In this document: positions 1 to 14,851 of the stretch, piece after piece | Layout: every line of letters starts with the position of its first letter | Numbering within the stretch: position 1 is the stretch's first letter | Origin: Ptiloglossa arizonensis | Taxonomy: Eukaryota; Arthropoda; Insecta; Hymenoptera; Colletidae | Assembly (NCBI RefSeq): GCF_051014685.1 | Contig: NW_027479422.1 | Coordinates: 1 to 64,000, forward strand | DNA: 64,000 bases | Direction of reading: 5' to 3' | Notes under the pieces: model-generated | Databases searched by the model: none | Told to the model about the DNA's origin: nothing | The model's input: the letters and a program-made list of their open reading frames with translations, nothing else | Translations under genes and position numbers: made by a program

Positions 1-3000
1 TTATACGTTATACGTTATACGTTATACGTAATACGGTATACGTTATACGTTATACGTTATACGTTATACGTTATACGTTATACGTTATGCGTTATACGTT
101 CTACGATATTCTTTATACGTTATACGTTATTAGTTATACGTTATACGTTATACGTTATACGTCATAGGTCATGCGTTATACGTTATTGTTATACGTATAC
201 ATTATACGTTATACGATATACGTTATACGTTATGCGTTATGCGTTCTTCGTTACACGTTATACGTTATTCGGTATGCGTTATACGTTATACGTTATACGT
301 TATACGTTATACTTTATACGTTATACGTTATACGTTATACGTTATACGTTATACGTTATACGTTATACGTTATACGTTACACGTTATACGTTATTCGGTA
401 ATGCGTTATACCTTATACGTTATACGTTATACGTTATACTTTATACGTTATACGTTATACGTTATACGTTATACGTTGAACGTTATACGTTATACGTAGT
501 ATGTAATGCGTCGTACATTTTACGTTATTCGTTATACGTTATACGTTATACGTTATACGTTATACGTTATACGTTATACGTTATACGTTATACGTTATAC
601 GTTACACGCTATACGTCATAGGTTATACGTTATACGTTATACATTTTTACGTTATTCGTTATACGTTATACGTTATACGTTATACGTTATACGTATACGT
701 TTTACGTTATACGTTATACGTTATACGTTATACGTTATACGTTATACGTTACACGTTATACGTCATAGGTTATACGTTATACGTTATACGTTATACGTTA
801 TACGTTATACGTTATACGTTATACGTCATAGGTTATAGGATATACGTTATACGTTATGCGTTATGCGTTCTTCGTTACACGTTATACGTTATTCGGTATG
901 CGTTATACCTTATACGTTATACGTTATACGTTATACTTTATACGTTATACGTTATACGTTATACGTTATACGTTGAACGTTATACGTTATACGTAGTATG
1001 TAATGCGTCGTACATTTTACGTTATTCGTCATAGGTTATACGTTATACGTTATGCGTTATACGTTATACATTACACGTTATACGATATACGTTATACGTT
1101 ATGCGTTATGCGTTATGCGTTCTTCGTTACACGTTATACGTTATTCGGTATGCGTTATACGTTATACGTTATACGTTTATACGTTATGCGTTATACGTTC
1201 TACGATATTCTTTATACGTTATACGTTATTAGTTATACGTTATACGTTATACGTTATACGTCATAGGTTATACGTTATACGTTATGCGTTATACGTTATA
1301 CGTTATACATTATACGTTATACGATATACGTTATACGTTATGCGTTACGCGTTCTTCGTTACACGTTATACGTTATTCGGTATGCGTTATACGTATACGT
1401 TATACGTTATACGTTATACTTTATACGTTATACGTTATACGTTATACGTTATACGTTATACGTTATAAGTTATACGTTATACGTTATACGTTATACGTTA
1501 TACGTTATACGTTATACGTTATACGTAATACGGTATACGTTATACGTTATACGTTATACGTTATACGTTATACGTTATGCGTTATACGTTCTACGATATT
1601 CTTTATACGTTATACGTTATTAGTTTATACGTTATACGTTATACGTTATACGTCAATAAGGTCATGCGTTATACGTTATGTGTTATACGTTATACATTAT
1701 ACGTTATACGATATACGTTATACGTATGCGTTATGCGTTCTTCGTTACACGTTATACGTTATTCGGTATGCGTTATATGTTATACGTTATACGTTATACG
1801 TTATACTTTATACGTTATACGTTATACGTTATACGTTATACGTTATACGTTATACGTTATACGTTATACGTTACACGTTATACGTTATTCGGTATGCGTT
1901 ATACCTTATACGTTATACGTTATACGTTTTACTTTATACGTTATACGTTATACGTTATACGTTATACGTTGAACGTTATACGTTATACGTAGTATGTAAT
2001 GCGTCGTACATTTTACGTTATTCGTTATACGTTATACGTTATACGTTATACGTTATACGTTATACGTTATACGTTATACGTTATACGTTATACGTTACAC
2101 GTTATACGTCATAGGTTATACGTTATACGTTATACATTATACGTTATACGTTATACGTTATACGTTATACGTTATACGTTATACGTCATGGGTCATACGT
2201 TATACGTTATACGTTATGCGTTATACGTTATACGTTATACGTTATACGTTATACGTTATACGTTATACGTTATACGTTATACGTTATACGTTATACGTTA
2301 TACGTTATGCGTTATACGTTATACGTTATACGTTATACGTTATACGTTATACGTTATACGTTATACGTTATACGTTATACGTTATAGGTTATACGTTATA
2401 CGTTATACGTTATACGTTATACGTTATACGTTATAAGTTATACGTTATACGTCATAGGTTATACGTTGAACGTTATACGTTATACGTAGTATGTAATGCG
2501 TCGTACGTTTTACGTTATTCGTTATACGTTATACGTTTATACGTTATACGTTATACGTTTATACGTTATACGTTATACGTTATACGTTATACGTTATACG
2601 TTATACGTTATACGTTATACGTTATACGTTATACGGTATACGTGATACGTTATACGTTATACGTTATACGTTATGCGTTATACGTTCTACGATATTCTTT
2701 TATACGTTTATACGTATTAGTTATACGTTATACGTTATACGTTATACGTCATAGGTTATACGTTATACGTTATGCGTTATACGTTATACATTATACGTTA
2801 TACGATATACGTTATACGTTATGCGGTATGCGTTATGCGTTCTTCGTTACACGTTATACGTTATTCGGTATGCGTTATATGTTATACGTTATACGTTATA
2901 CGTTATACTTTATACGTTATACGTTATACGTTATACGTTATACGTTATACGTATAACGTTATACGTTGTACGTTATACGTTATAAGTTGTACGTACACGA

Positions 3001-4380
3001 TATACGTTATACGTTATACGTTATACGTTATACGTTATACGTTATACGTTATACGTTATACGTTATACGGTATACGTTATACGTTATACGGTATACGTTA
3101 TACGTTATACGTTATACGTTACACGTTATGCGTTATACGTTCTACGATATTCTTTATACGTTATACGTTATTAGTTATACGTTATACGTTATACGTATAC
3201 GTCATAGGTTATACGTTATACGTTATGCGTTATACGTTATACATTATACGTTATACGATATACGTTATACGTTTATGCGTTATGAGTTCTTCGTTACACG
3301 TTATACGTTATTCGGTATGCGTTATACGTTATACGTTATACGTTATACGTTATACTTTATACGTTTACGTTATACGTTATACGTTATACGTTATACGTTA
3401 TAAGTTATACGTTATATGTCATAGTTTACACGTTGAACGTTATACGTTATACGTAGTATGTAATGCGTCGTACGTTTTACGTTATTCGTTATACGTTATA
3501 CGTTATACGTTATACGTTATACGTTATACGTTATACGTTATACGTTATACGTTATACGTTATACGTTATACGTTATACGTTATACGTTATACGTTATACG
3601 TTATACGTAGTACGTTATACGTTATAAGTTGTACGTTATACGATATACGTTATACGTTATTCTTTATACGTTCTTCGTTACACGTTATACGCTATACGTT
3701 ATACGTTATACGTTTTACGTTATCGTTATACGTTTACGTTTATACGTTATACGATATACGTTATACGTTATACGTTATACGATATACGTTATACGTTATA
3801 GGTGTTACGTTATACGTTATACGTTATACGTTATTCGTAATACGTTACACGTGATACGTTATATTATACGTTGTACGTTATACGTTATACGTTATACGTT
3901 ATACGTTATACGTTATACATTATACGTTATACGTTATACATTACATGTTATGCGTTATACGTTATACGTTATACGTTATACGTATACGTTATACGTTATA
4001 CGTTATACGTTATACGTTATACGTTATACGTCATAGGTTATAGGATATACGTTATACGTTATGCGTTATGCGTTCTTCGTTACACGTTATACGTTATACG
4101 TTATACGTCATACGTTATACGTTATACGTTATGCGTTATACGTCATAGGTTATACGTTATACGTTATACGTTATACTTATACGTTATACGTTATACGTTA
4201 TACGTCATAGGTTATAGGATATACGTTATACGTTATGCGTTATGCGTTCTTCGTACACGTTATACGTTATTCGGTATGCGTTATACCTTATACGTTATAC
4301 GTTATACGTTATACTTTATACGTTATACGTTATACGTTATACGTTATACGTTGAACGTTATACGTTATACGTAGTATGTA
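1..4380 (+). repeat. Satellite mosaic, diverged copy of about 6.3-10.3 kb
   Basis: Variant-rich satellite. Its marker clusters match those at about 6,305-10,330 in order, with an offset drifting between about 6,304 and 6,327 bp: the cluster at 506 matches 6,810, 1,003 matches 7,330, 1,999 matches 8,324 and 3,629 matches 9,953. The left copy has many 1-2 bp length changes that the right copy lacks, for example two GTTTATACG units near 2,534-2,560, three indels at about 2,699-2,720, and others near 640, 685, 1,624, 3,193, 3,270, 3,362 and 3,731. From about 4,030 it switches to sequence resembling about 7,150 onward. This could be an older, decaying copy or poorly polished assembly. Confidence 0.8.
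475..530 (+). repeat. Conserved eight-unit variant module (first of about 44)
   Basis: Eight consecutive 7-mers in register: GTTGAAC, two canonical, then GTAGTAT, GTAATGC, GTCGTAC, ATTTTAC and GTTATTC. I count about 44 occurrences across the window, among them about 1,970, 3,434, 5,350, 8,295, 11,843, 17,468, 24,718, 32,330, 36,880, 41,607, 46,370, 51,224, 54,743, 59,142 and 63,510. Subtypes shift along the array: GTCGTAC-ATTTTAC, GTCGTAC-GTTTTAC, GTCATAC-GTTTTAC, then GTAGCAT and GTTGGAC at the right end. It is a shared ancestral mark of all HOR families. A protein-binding role is possible but unproven. Confidence 0.75.
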
Positions 4381-5808
4381 ATGCGTCGTACATTTTACGT
4401 TATTCGTCATAGGTTATACGTTATACGTTATGCGTTATACGTTATACATTATACGTTATACGATATACGTTATACGTTATGCGTTATGCGTTATGCGTTC
4501 TTCGTTACACGTTATACGTTATTCGGTATGCGTTATACGTTATACGTTATACGTTATACGTTATGCGTTATACGTTCTACGATATTCTTTATACGTTATA
4601 CGTTATTAGTTATACGTTATACGTTATACGTTATACGTCATAGGTTATACGTTATACGTTATGCGTTATACGTTATACGTTATACATTATACGTTATACG
4701 ATATACGTTATACGTTATGCGTTACGCGTTCTTCGTTACACGTTATACGTTATTCGGTATGCGTTATACGTTATACGTTATACGTTATACGTTATACTTT
4801 ATACGTTATACGTTATACGTTATACGTTATACGTTATACGTTATAAGTTATACGTTATACGTTATACGTTATACGTTATACGTTATACGTTATACGTTAT
4901 ACGTAATACGGTATACGTTATACGTTATACGTTATACGTTATACGTTATACGTTATACGTTATGCGTTATACGTTCTACGATATTCTTTATACGTTATAC
5001 GTTATTAGTTATACGTTATACGTTATACGTTATACGTCATAGGTCATGCGTTATACGTTATGTGTTATACGTTATACATTATACGTTATACGATATACGT
5101 TATACGTTATGCGTTATGCGTTCTTCGTTACACGTTATACGTTATTCGGTATGCGTTATACGTTATACGTTATACGTTATACGTTATACTTTATACGTTA
5201 TACGTTATACGTTATACGTTATACGTTATACGTTATACGTTATACGTTATACGTTACACGTTATACGTTATTCGGTATGCGTTATACCTTATACGTTATA
5301 CGTTATACGTTATACTTTATACGTTATACGTTATACGTTATACGTTATACGTTGAACGTTATACGTTATACGTAGTATGTAATGCGTCGTACATTTTACG
5401 TTATTCGTTATACGTTATACGTTATACGTTATACGTTATACGTTATACGTTATACGTTATACTTTATACGGTATACGTTATACGTCATAGGTTATACGTT
5501 ATACGTTATACGTTATACGTTATACGTTATACGTCATACGTTATACGTTATACGTTATGCGTTATACGTCATAGGTTATACGTTATACGTTATACGTTAT
5601 ACGTTATACGTTATACGTTATACGTTATACGTCATAGGTTATAGGATATACGTTATACGTTATGCGTTATGCGTTCTTCGTTACACGTTATACGTTATTC
5701 GGTATGCGTTATACCTTATACGTTATACGTTATACGTTATACTTTATACGTTATACGTTATACGTTATACGTTATACGTTGAACGTTATACGTTATACGT
5801 AGTATGTA
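4381..5808 (+). repeat. Higher-order repeat unit, copy 1 (1,428 bp)
   Basis: Starts at a cluster TAATGCG-TCGTACA-TTTTACG-TTATTCG-TCATAGG and carries, in order, the TTCTTCG/TTACACG/TTATTCGG cluster, the TTCTACGATATTCTTT cluster and a second TTCTTCG cluster. About the first 1,075 bp match the next unit at an offset of exactly 1,428 bp (204 x 7), with no difference that I found. The last 350 bp diverge, so copy ends are chimeric. Confidence 0.85.
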
Positions 5809-7329
5809 ATGCGTCGTACATTTTACGTTATTCGTCATAGGTTATACGTTATACGTTATGCGTTATACGTTATACATTATACGTTATACGATATACGTTA
5901 TACGTTATGCGTTATGCGTTATGCGTTCTTCGTTACACGTTATACGTTATTCGGTATGCGTTATACGTTATACGTTATACGTTATACGTTATGCGTTATA
6001 CGTTCTACGATATTCTTTATACGTTATACGTTATTAGTTATACGTTATACGTTATACGTTATACGTCATAGGTTATACGTTATACGTTATGCGTTATACG
6101 TTATACGTTATACATTATACGTTATACGATATACGTTATACGTTATGCGTTACGCGTTCTTCGTTACACGTTATACGTTATTCGGTATGCGTTATACGTT
6201 ATACGTTATACGTTATACGTTATACTTTATACGTTATACGTTATACGTTATACGTTATACGTTATACGTTATAAGTTATACGTTATACGTTATACGTTAT
6301 ACGTTATACGTTATACGTTATACGTTATACGTAATACGGTATACGTTATACGTTATACGTTATACGTTATACGTTATACGTTATACGTTATGCGTTATAC
6401 GTTCTACGATATTCTTTATACGTTATACGTTATTAGTTATACGTTATACGTTATACGTTATACGTCATAGGTCATGCGTTATACGTTATGTGTTATACGT
6501 TATACATTATACGTTATACGATATACGTTATACGTTATGCGTTATGCGTTCTTCGTTACACGTTATACGTTATTCGGTATGCGTTATACGTTATACGTTA
6601 TACGTTATACGTTATACTTTATACGTTATACGTTATACGTTATACGTTATACGTTATACGTTATACGTTATACGTTATACGTTACACGTTATACGTTATT
6701 CGGTATGCGTTATACCTTATACGTTATACGTTATACGTTATACTTTATACGTTATACGTTATACGTTATACGTTATACGTTGAACGTTATACGTTATACG
6801 TAGTATGTAATGCGTCGTACATTTTACGTTATTCGTTATACGTTATACGTTATACGTTATACGTTATACGTTATACGTTATACGTTATACGTTATACGTT
6901 ATACGTTACACGCTATACGTCATAGGTTATACGTTATACGTTATACATTTTACGTTATTCGTTATACGTTATACGTTATACGTTATACGTTATACGTTAT
7001 ACGTTTTACGTTATACGTTATACGTTATACGTTATACGTTATACGTTATACGTTACACGTGTTATACGTTATACGTTACACGTTATACGTCATAGGTTAT
7101 ACGTTATACGTTATACGTTATACGTTATACGTTATACGTTATACGTTATACGTCATAGGTTATAGGATATACGTTATACGTTATGCGTTATGCGTTCTTC
7201 GTTACACGTTATACGTTATTCGGTATGCGTTATACCTTATACGTTATACGTTATACGTTATACTTTATACGTTATACGTTATACGTTATACGTTATACGT
7301 TGAACGTTATACGTTATACGTAGTATGTA
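5809..7329 (+). repeat. Higher-order repeat unit, copy 2 (1,521 bp)
   Basis: Second tandem unit. Its first 1,075 bp match 4,381-5,455. It then carries about 90 bp more than copy 1 in its distal part, including TTTTACG variants near 6,947 and 7,008 and a 5-bp length change near 7,060. It ends where the same start cluster recurs at 7,330. Confidence 0.8.
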
Positions 7330-8323
7330 ATGCGTCGTACATTTTACGTTATTCGTCATAGGTTATACGTTATACGTTATGCGTTATACGTTATACATTA
7401 CACGTTATACGATATACGTTATACGTTATGCGTTATGCGTTATGCGTTCTTCGTTACACGTTATACGTTATTCGGTATGCGTTATACGTTATACGTTATA
7501 CGTTATACGTTATGCGTTATACGTTCTACGATATTCTTTATACGTTATACGTTATTAGTTATACGTTATACGTTATACGTTATACGTCATAGGTTATACG
7601 TTATACGTTATGCGTTATACGTTATACGTTATACATTATACGTTATACGATATACGTTATACGTTATGCGTTACGCGTTCTTCGTTACACGTTATACGTT
7701 ATTCGGTATGCGTTATACGTTATACGTTATACGTTATACGTTATACTTTATACGTTATACGTTATACGTTATACGTTATACGTTATACGTTATAAGTTAT
7801 ACGTTATACGTTATACGTTATACGTTATACGTTATACGTTATACGTTATACGTAATACGGTATACGTTATACGTTATACGTTATACGTTATACGTTATAC
7901 GTTATGCGTTATACGTTCTACGATATTCTTTATACGTTATACGTTATTAGTTATACGTTATACGTTATACGTTATACGTCATAGGTCATGCGTTATACGT
8001 TATGTGTTATACGTTATACATTATACGTTATACGATATACGTTATACGTTATGCGTTATGCGTTCTTCGTTACACGTTATACGTTATTCGGTATGCGTTA
8101 TATGTTATACGTTATACGTTATACGTTATACTTTATACGTTATACGTTATACGTTATACGTTATACGTTATACGTTATACGTTATACGTTATACGTTACA
8201 CGTTATACGTTATTCGGTATGCGTTATACCTTATACGTTATACGTTATACGTTTTACTTTATACGTTATACGTTATACGTTATACGTTATACGTTGAACG
8301 TTATACGTTATACGTAGTATGTA
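7330..8323 (+). repeat. Higher-order repeat unit, copy 3 (partial)
   Basis: Third tandem unit starting with the same cluster. It follows copy 2 at offset 1,521 bp until about 7,850. There one canonical 7-mer is missing and the offset becomes 1,514 bp, visible at the marker 6,474 versus 7,988. It carries a few private substitutions, such as TTACACG near 7,389. Beyond about 8,320 the sequence follows a different order. This block is also the paralogue of about 1,003-1,998. Confidence 0.75.
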
Positions 8324-9800
8324 ATGCGTCGTACATTTTACGTTATTCGTTATACGTTATACGTTATACGTTATACGTTATACGTTATACGTTATACGTT
8401 ATACGTTATACGTTATACGTTACACGTTATACGTCATAGGTTATACGTTATACGTTATACATTATACGTTATACGTTATACGTTATACGTTATACGTTAT
8501 ACGTTATACGTCATGGGTCATACGTTATACGTTATACGTTATGCGTTATACGTTATACGTTATACGTTATACGTTATACGTTATACGTTATACGTTATAC
8601 GTTATACGTTATACGTTATACGTTATACGTTATGCGTTATACGTTATACGTTATACGTTATACGTTATACGTTATACGTTATACGTTATACGTTATACGT
8701 TATACGTTATAGGTTATACGTTATACGTTATACGTTATACGTTATACGTTATACGTTATAAGTTATACGTTATACGTCATAGGTTATACGTTGAACGTTA
8801 TACGTTATACGTAGTATGTAATGCGTCGTACGTTTTACGTTATTCGTTATACGTTATACGTTATACGTTATACGTTATACGTTATACGTTATACGTTATA
8901 CGTTATACGTTATACGTTATACGTTATACGTTATACGTTATACGTTATACGTTATACGGTATACGTGATACGTTATACGTTATACGTTATACGTTATGCG
9001 TTATACGTTCTACGATATTCTTTATACGTTATACGTTATTAGTTATACGTTATACGTTATACGTTATACGTCATAGGTTATACGTTATACGTTATGCGTT
9101 ATACGTTATACATTATACGTTATACGATATACGTTATACGTTATGCGGTATGCGTTATGCGTTCTTCGTTACACGTTATACGTTATTCGGTATGCGTTAT
9201 ATGTTATACGTTATACGTTATACGTTATACTTTATACGTTATACGTTATACGTTATACGTTATACGTTATACGTTATACGTTATACGTTGTACGTTATAC
9301 GTTATAAGTTGTACGTTACACGATATACGTTATACGTTATACGTTATACGTTATACGTTATACGTTATACGTTATACGTTATACGTTATACGGTATACGT
9401 TATACGTTATACGGTATACGTTATACGTTATACGTTATACGTTACACGTTATGCGTTATACGTTCTACGATATTCTTTATACGTTATACGTTATTAGTTA
9501 TACGTTATACGTTATACGTTATACGTCATAGGTTATACGTTATACGTTATGCGTTATACGTTATACATTATACGTTATACGATATACGTTATACGTTATG
9601 CGTTATGAGTTCTTCGTTACACGTTATACGTTATTCGGTATGCGTTATACGTTATACGTTATACGTTATACGTTATACTTTATACGTTATACGTTATACG
9701 TTATACGTTATACGTTATACGTTATAAGTTATACGTTATATGTCATAGTTTACACGTTGAACGTTATACGTTATACGTAGTATGTAATGCGTCGTACGTT
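8324..9800 (+). repeat. Variant-rich satellite, paralogue of 2.0-3.5 kb
   Basis: Carries clusters around the GTTGAAC/GTAGTAT module (about 8,295, 8,790 and 9,757), the TTCTACGATATTC cluster (about 9,007 and 9,460) and the TTATGCGGTATGCG cluster (about 9,143). The order matches about 1,999-3,480 at an offset of about 6,325 bp. Unlike that left copy, the register here stays in 7-bp steps almost throughout. Nothing other than satellite is present. Confidence 0.8.
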
Positions 9801-12800
9801 TTACGTTATTCGTTATACGTTATACGTTATACGTTATACGTTATACGTTATACGTTATACGTTATACGTTATACGTTATACGTTATACGTTATACGTTAT
9901 ACGTTATACGTTATACGTTATACGTTATACGTAGTACGTTATACGTTATAAGTTGTACGTTATACGATATACGTTATACGTTATTCTTTATACGTTCTTC
10001 GTTACACGTTATACGCTATACGTTATACGTTATACGTTTTACGTTATTCGTTATACGTTTACGTTATACGTTATACGATATACGTTATACGTTATACGTT
10101 ATACGATATACGTTATACGTTATAGGTGTTACGTTATACGTTATACGTTATACGTTATTCGTAATACGTTACACGTGATACGTTATATTATACGTTGTAC
10201 GTTATACGTTATACGTTATACGTTATACGTTATACGTTATACATTATACGTTATACGTTATACATTACATGTTATGCGTTATACGTTATACGTTATACGT
10301 TATACGTTATACGTTATACGTTATACGTTATACGTTATACGTTATACGTTATACGTTATACGTTATACGTTATACGTTATACGTTATACGTTATACGTTA
10401 TACGTTATACGTTATACGTTATACGTTATACGTTATACGTTATACGTTATACGTTATACGATGTACGTTATACGTTATAAGTTGTACGTTACACGATATA
10501 CGTTATACGTTATACGTTATACGTTATACGTTATACGTTATACGTTATACGTTATACGTTATACGTTATACGTTATACGTTATACGTTATACGTTATACG
10601 TTTATACGTTATACGTTATACGTTATACGTTATACGTTATACGTTATACGTTATACGTTATACGTTATACGTTATACGTTATACGTTATACGTTACACGT
10701 GATACGTTATATTATACGTTGTACGTTATACGTTATACGTTATACGTTATACGTTGTACGTTATACGTTATAAGTTGTACGTTACACGATATACGTTATA
10801 CGTTATACGTTATACGTTATACGTTATACGTTATACGTTATACGTTATACGTTATACGTTATACGTTATACGTTATACGTTATACGTTATACGTTATACG
10901 TTATACGTTATACGTTATACGTTATACGATATACGTTATACGTTATAGGTGTTACGTTATACGTTATACGTTATACGTTATTCGTAATACGTTACACGTG
11001 ATACGTTATATTATACGTTGTACGTTATACGTTATACGTTATACGTTATACGTTATACGTTATACATTATACGTTATACGTTATACATTACATGTTATGC
11101 GTTATACGTTATACGTTATACGTTATACGTTATACGTTATACGTTATACGTTATACGTTATACGTTATACGTTATACGTTATACGTTATACGTTATACGA
11201 TATACGTTATACGTTATACGTTATACGTTATACGTTATACGTTATACGTTATACGTTATACGTTATACGTTATACGTTATACGTTATACGTTGTACGTTA
11301 TACGTTATAAGTTGTACGTTACACGATATACGTTATACGTTATACGTTATACGTTATACGTTATACGTTGTACGTTATACGTTACACGTTATACGTCATA
11401 GGTTATACGTTATACGTTATACGTTATACGTATACGTTATACGTTATACGTTATACGTTATACGTTATACGTTATACGTTATACGTTATACGCTATACGT
11501 TATACGTTATACGTTATACGTTATACGTTATGCGTTATACGTTCTACGATATTCTTTATACGTTATACGTTATTAGTTATACGTTATACGTTATACGTTA
11601 TACGTCATAGGTTATACGTTATACGTTATGCGTTATACGTTATACATTATACGTTATACGATATACGTTATACGTTATGCGTTATGCGTTCTTCGTTACA
11701 CGTTATACGTTATTCGGTATGCGTTACACGTTATACGTTATACGTTATACGTTATACTTTATACGTTATACGTTATACGTTATACGTTATACGTTATACG
11801 TTATACGTTATAAGTTATACGTTATATGTCATAGGTTATACGTTGAACGTTATACGTTATACGTAGTATGTAATGCGTCGTACGTTTTACGTTATTCGTT
11901 ATACGTTATACGTTATACGTTATACGTTATACGTTATACGTTATACGTTATACGTTATACGTTATACGTTATACGTTATACGTAGTACGTTATACGTTAT
12001 AAGTTGTACGTTATACGATATACGTTATACGTTATTCTTTATACGTTCTTCGTTACACGTTATACGCTATACGTTATACGTTATACGTTTTACGTTATTC
12101 GTTATACGTTTACGTTATACGTTATACGATATACGTTATACGTTATACGTTATACGATATACGTTATACGTTATAGGTGTTACGTTATACGTTATACGTT
12201 ATACGTTATTCGTAATACGTTACACGTGATACGTTATATTATACGTTGTACGTTATACGTTATACGTTATACGTTATACGTTATGCATTATACGTTATAC
12301 GTTATACATTACATGTTATGCGTTATACGTTATACGTTATACGTTATACGTTATACGTTATACGTTATACGTTTATACGTTATACGTTATACGTTATACG
12401 TTATACGTTATACGTTATACGTTATACGTTATACGTTATACGTTATACGTTATACGTTATACGTTATACGTTATACGTTATACGTTATACGTTATACGTT
12501 ATACGTTATACGTTATACGTTATACGTTATACGTTATACGTTGTACGTTATACGTTATACGTTATACGTTGTACGTTATACGTTATAAGTTGTACGTTAC
12601 ACGATATACGTTATACGTTATACGTTATACGTTATACGTTATACGTTATACGTTATACGTTATACGTTATGCGTTATACGTTATACGTTATACGTTATAC
12701 GTTATACGTTATACGTTATACGTTATACGTTATACTTTATACGTTATACGTTATACGTTATACGTTATACGTTATACGTTATACGTTATACGTTATACGT

Positions 12801-14851
12801 TATACGTTATACGTTATACGTTATACGTTATACGTTATACGTTATACGTTATACGTTATACGTTATACGTTATACGTTATCGTTATAGGTTATACGTTGT
12901 ACGTTATAAGTTATACGTTATACGTCATAGGTTATACGTTGAGCGTTATACGTTATACGTAGTATGTAATGCGTCATACATTTTACGTTATTCGTTATAC
13001 GTTATACGTTATACGTTATACGTTATACGTTATACGTTATACGTTATACGTTATACGTAGTACGTTATACGTTATACGTTATACGTTCTACGTTATACGT
13101 TATACGTTATTCGTTATACGTTATACGTTATACGTTATACGTTATACGTTATACGTTATACGTTATACGTTATACGTTATACGTTATACGTTATACGTTA
13201 CACGTTATACGTTATACGTTATACGTTATACGTTATACGTTATACGTTATACGTTATACGTTATACGTTATACGTTATACGTTATACGGTATACGTTATA
13301 CGTTATACGTTATACGTTATACGTTATACGTTATACGTTATACGTTATACGTTATACGTTATACGTTATACGTTATACGTTATACGTTATACGTTATACT
13401 TTATACGTTATACGTTATACGTTATACGTTATACGTTATACGTTATACGTCATACGTTATACGTTATACGTTATACGTTATACGTTATACGTTGTACGTT
13501 ATACGTTATAAGTTGTACGTTATTCGATATACGTTATACGTTATTCGTTATACGTACTTCGTTACACGTTATACGTTATACGTTATACGTTATACGTTAT
13601 ACGTTATACGTTATACGTTATACGTTTTACGATATACGATATACGATATACGTTATACGTTATACGATATACGTTATACGTTATACTTTATACGTTATTG
13701 GGGTTACGTTATACGTTATACGTTATACGTTATTCGTAATACGTTATACGTGATACGTTATACTTTGTACGTTATACCTTATACGTTATACGTTATACAT
13801 TATACGTTATACGTTATACGTTATACATTACATGTTAAGCGTTATACGTTATACGTTATACGTTATACGTTATACGTTATACGTTATACGTTATACGTTA
13901 TACGTTATACGTTATAGGATATACGTTATACGTTATACGTTATACGTTATACGTTATACGTTATACGTTATACGTTTTACGTTATACGTTATAAGTCATA
14001 CGTTATACGTTATACGTCATAAGTTATACGTTATACGTTATACGTTATGCGTAATACGTTATGCGTTATACGTTATGCGTTATACGTTATGCGTTATACG
14101 TTATGCGTTATACGTTATACGTTATACGTTATACGTTATACGTTATACGTTATACGTTATACGTTATACGTTATACGTTATACGTTATACGTTATACGTT
14201 ATACGTTATACGTTATACGTTATACGTTATACGTTATGCGTTATACGTTATGCGTTATACGTTATACGTTATACGTTATACGTTATACGTTATACGTTAT
14301 ACGTTATACGTTATACGTTATACGTTATACGTTATACGTTATACGTTATACGTTATACGTTATACGTTATACGTTATACGTTATACGTTATACGTTATAC
14401 GTTATACGTTATACGTTATACGTTATACGTTATACGTTATACGTTATACGTTATACGTTATACGTTATACGTTATACGTTATACGTTATACGTTATACGT
14501 TATTCGTTATACGTTATACGTTATACGTTATACGTTGTACGTTATAGGTTATACGTTATACGTTGTACGTTATACGTTATACGTTATACGTCATACGTTA
14601 TACGTCATACGTTATACGTTATACGTTGTACGTTATACGTTATAAGTTGTACGTTATACGATATACGTTATACGTTATACGTTATACGTTATACGTTATA
14701 CGTTATACGTTATACGTTATACGTTATACGTTATACGTTATACGTTATACGTTATACGTTATACGTTATACGTTATACGTTATACGTTATACGTTATACG
14801 TTGTACGTTATACGTTGTACGTTATACGTTATAAGTTGTACGTTATACGAT
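9801..14851 (+). repeat. Transition zone of satellite, partly very homogeneous
   Basis: Contains clusters typical of the later HOR family: TTATAGG-TGTTACG followed by TTATTCG-TAATACG-TTACACG-TGATACG and a shortened TTATA unit, at about 10,127, 10,947 and 12,175. From about 13,000 to 14,800 the array is mostly canonical 7-mers, with a nearly perfect run at about 14,253-14,501. A GC-variant set (TTATGCG alternating with TTATACG) lies at about 14,045-14,105. Single-base register slips occur near 10,601, 11,430, 12,371 and 12,880. No gene is seen. Confidence 0.85.
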
